Shown here piece by piece: positions 62,450-64,000 of a stretch of 64,000 nucleotides of DNA. The notes beneath the pieces are model-generated. The model had not been told where the DNA came from and ran no database searches. It worked only from the letters and a program-made list of their open reading frames with translations. The stretch comes from Flavobacterium ardleyense (lineage in GTDB: Bacteria > Bacteroidota > Bacteroidia > Flavobacteriales > Flavobacteriaceae): positions 2,294,001 through 2,358,000 of the forward strand of contig NZ_CP137891.1 of the NCBI RefSeq assembly GCF_033547075.1, read 5' to 3'. The position numbers and the translations under genes were made by a program. Numbering within the stretch: position 1 is the first letter of the stretch; each line of letters starts with the position of its first letter.

Positions 62450-62488
62450 GATTGGATGAATTGTTTGTTTATAGTCATAAAATTTAAA

Positions 62489-62806
62489 TTATTCCCACTT
62501 GGTAGTTTGCTTTTCATTCATAAATTCCTGAATTTTTCGCTCCTCCCATTTATTTCCGAAGAATAGTGTCTGCCCAAAGACATTTAAGCCGTGAAAGGCA
62601 AGACCAATTCCCCAAAATAGTGGAGTTGAAAAAGTTGAAAAATGCCAGAATTGCTCGCCCTTATCCAAATTTAAATACAGCGAAATAATGATAAATGCGT
62701 TTACTAGAAGATAAACTACAAAATGTGTATAAAATCCTTTAATTGATTTTACCTTTTTCTGGGCTCTTTCAAATCTAGCTTGTTCTTGTGCGGATAAATT
62801 TTCCAT
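62489..62806 (-). CDS. 2TM-domain protein
   Basis: 105 residues. ARFERAQKKVKSIKGFYTHFVVYLLVNAFIIISLYLN then a second helix TPLFWGIGLAFHGLNVFGQ, ending FFGNKWEERKIQEFMNEKQ. This is the 2TM domain (A-x-K-R-V-x-x-x-K-G-F-Y ... G-W-G-I-G-L-x-x-H). In Flavobacteriia these small membrane proteins accompany LytTR two-component systems; their role is not established. Confidence 0.85.
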   Translation of the reverse strand: MENLSAQEQARFERAQKKVKSIKGFYTHFVVYLLVNAFIIISLYLNLDKGEQFWHFSTFSTPLFWGIGLAFHGLNVFGQTLFFGNKWEERKIQEFMNEKQTTKWE

Positions 62807-62826
62807 ATTATTTTAAATTTAAAACT

Positions 62827-63114
62827 TTAATTCTCTTTTTCTATAAATTCTCTAAATTTTTTAGCCTCCCAATCCTTTCCGAGAAAAGGTGTTAGTTGAA
62901 ATACGCTCATACCGTGTAACATCACGCCTGTTCCCCAGCAAATTAAGCTGAACCAAAACCATTGATATCCTGGCACTATAAAGATATTTACTGCAATTAT
63001 TATCGGCATACAGGTGCAGTACAACCCAAGATTTATATAAAAGCTTTTCATATCACGTACCTTACTTTTCGCCCATTTATAGCGATTGTTATATTTTAGA
63101 TCTTGCTTTTCCAT
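62827..63114 (-). CDS. 2TM-domain protein
   Basis: 95 residues. NRYKWAKSKVRDMKSFYINLGLYCTCMPIIIAVNIF and WGTGVMLHGMSVFQLTPFLGKDWEAKKFREFIEKE; same family as its neighbour. It starts one base after the stop of the kinase gene upstream, so it is tightly co-translated, and 20 bases before the next 2TM gene. Confidence 0.85.
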   Translation of the reverse strand: MEKQDLKYNNRYKWAKSKVRDMKSFYINLGLYCTCMPIIIAVNIFIVPGYQWFWFSLICWGTGVMLHGMSVFQLTPFLGKDWEAKKFREFIEKEN

Positions 63115-63115
63115 C

Positions 63116-64000
63116 TTAATTCCATTTAGATTTGCTATCTTTTTCCATCAATTCCTTGATTTTTTTCTCTTCCCAATCGCTATTCAAAATTGGCATATAG
63201 TTAAAAACCTTCATTGCGTGCAACGACACCCCAATTCCCCAACCTAAAAGTGGATAGAAGAACCATAAATGCTGCGGACTTGTCATTAGATTTAATATAA
63301 GAAGTCCTGTATTGACAATAATATAAGAAGTTAGGTTTCCGTAGAAGCCTTTGAGATCTTCAACTCTTTTTTGAGCTTTAAGATATTTGTCTTGGGTAAT
63401 GTTATTTGTATTTTCCATAACTGACACTTGTTTGGTTAATATTGGTAAGCTTACAGAAAATGTGCTTTTTGTTTCTTCAATCAACACTTTTCTGCCGGTT
63501 AGGATTCCATACCGATCTACGATATTTTGCAATCCTACACCTTTTCGGTCTTGCAGTATTTCCTTTTTCTGCAAATCATTTTCAACAGTGAGATAATCGC
63601 CCATATCTATTATCCTGATATACAGTGGTCTTTGTTCGCTAACTACATTGTGTTTAATCGTATTTTCTAAAAGTAATTGTAGTGAAAGCGGAACAACTTT
63701 TCCATCTGGGTTTGAAATAACTTCTGGCAATTCGAAGAAAAGGCTATTTTCAAAACGCATTTTTAGCAGATTCATGTAGGTATTTGCAAACGCTAATTCT
63801 TCGGTAACCGAAATTAACTCCTTGTCTTTCTGTTCCAAAACGTAGCGATATATTTTGGATAGGGAAGTGGTAAAGCGTTGTGCGTTCTGAGGATTTTCTT
63901 CGATGAGTGAACTCAAAACATTAAGACTATTGAAGAGAAAATGCGGATCGATTTGATTTTTTAAACTTTCAAATTGTGCAGAAGCGGTTCCCGCAATAAT
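63116..64000 (-). CDS. LytS/YehU-type sensor histidine kinase fused to a 2TM domain (N-terminus cut)
   Basis: At the window edge the minus strand reads QFESLKNQIDPHFLFNSLNVLSSLIEENP, the His_kinase box (His in DPHFLFN). The ATPase part follows: PLSLQLLLENTIKHNVV (N-box) and GVGLQNIVDRYGILTG (G-box), ending PILTKQ. In the same frame a complete 2TM domain continues (AQKRVEDLKGFYGNLTSYIIVN ... LLGWGIGVSLHAMKVFNYMP). No stop separates them; an internal ATG at 63418 could also start a separate 2TM protein. The sensor region is off the window. Confidence 0.85.
   Translation of the reverse strand: MIAGTASAQFESLKNQIDPHFLFNSLNVLSSLIEENPQNAQRFTTSLSKIYRYVLEQKDKELISVTEELAFANTYMNLLKMRFENSLFFELPEVISNPDGKVVPLSLQLLLENTIKHNVVSEQRPLYIRIIDMGDYLTVENDLQKKEILQDRKGVGLQNIVDRYGILTGRKVLIEETKSTFSVSLPILTKQVSVMENTNNITQDKYLKAQKRVEDLKGFYGNLTSYIIVNTGLLILNLMTSPQHLWFFYPLLGWGIGVSLHAMKVFNYMPILNSDWEEKKIKELMEKDSKSKWN

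Overview
The window looks like the chromosome of a Flavobacterium-like member of the Bacteroidota. The DNA is AT-rich. Several genes are preceded by the Bacteroidota promoter form (TTG, then about 20 bases, then TAnnTTTG), with little Shine-Dalgarno signal. Families typical of Flavobacteriia are common: DUF4856, imelysin, HTTM, TonB-dependent receptors with a carboxypeptidase-like N-domain, 2TM-domain/LytTR modules, DUF6438 and CIA30. No rRNA, tRNA, CRISPR array or recognisable insertion sequence was seen. All function calls rest on reading the sequence and on recalled family features; no database search was run.

Layout. 1-1643 is a near-perfect direct copy of 13158-14802 (cupin 5' end, DUF1275 gene, start of a quinone oxidoreductase gene), with two one-base deletions that break its genes. 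The arrangement fits a tandem duplication of a 13.16-kb unit, a circular form of that unit, or an assembly artefact at a contig end. Next to the junction lies a small recombinase region (1644-3765): hairpins, one gene bracketed by 15-bp inverted repeats, a 71-aa ORF and a tyrosine recombinase. From 4.2 to 31.6 kb are mostly single genes: MFS exporter, TPR protein, rhomboid protease, P-type cation ATPase, sterol-desaturase-like hydroxylase, PQQ-type sugar dehydrogenase, S41 protease, a three-gene unit with a HAD phosphatase and a ParB-like protein, and many lipoproteins of unknown role.

32.0-38.3 kb holds what looks like an iron-acquisition operon: DUF4856 lipoprotein, imelysin-like lipoprotein, HTTM membrane protein and FecA-like TonB-dependent receptor. 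It is preceded by a 7-1-7 palindrome resembling a Fur box and by a good promoter. 39-47 kb carries two tandem transglutaminase-like paralogues, a cytochrome b561-like protein with a lipoprotein partner, and a PadR regulator with its own palindrome. 47.6-52.7 kb is a coherent minus-strand operon: Rrf2-family (probably Fe-S) regulator, CcoN-like oxidase subunit, a CcoO-cytochrome c fusion, three small accessory proteins, a group III truncated haemoglobin and a membrane protein. A 16-bp perfect palindrome overlaps the promoter of the regulator. 55.4-61.4 kb is a TolC-adaptor-RND pump-DUF2892 operon with its own palindrome. The window ends in a LytTR response regulator/2TM/histidine kinase cluster in which a 2TM domain is fused to the kinase.

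Between genes, the most striking feature is a family of thirteen structured elements of about 90-180 bp, in both orientations, sharing the core CATCCTTTgCTGCC ... GGCAGCAAAGATAyAgTGGAC. A second palindromic repeat family (TGTCATTTCGAGC...) fills 54.0-54.9 kb.
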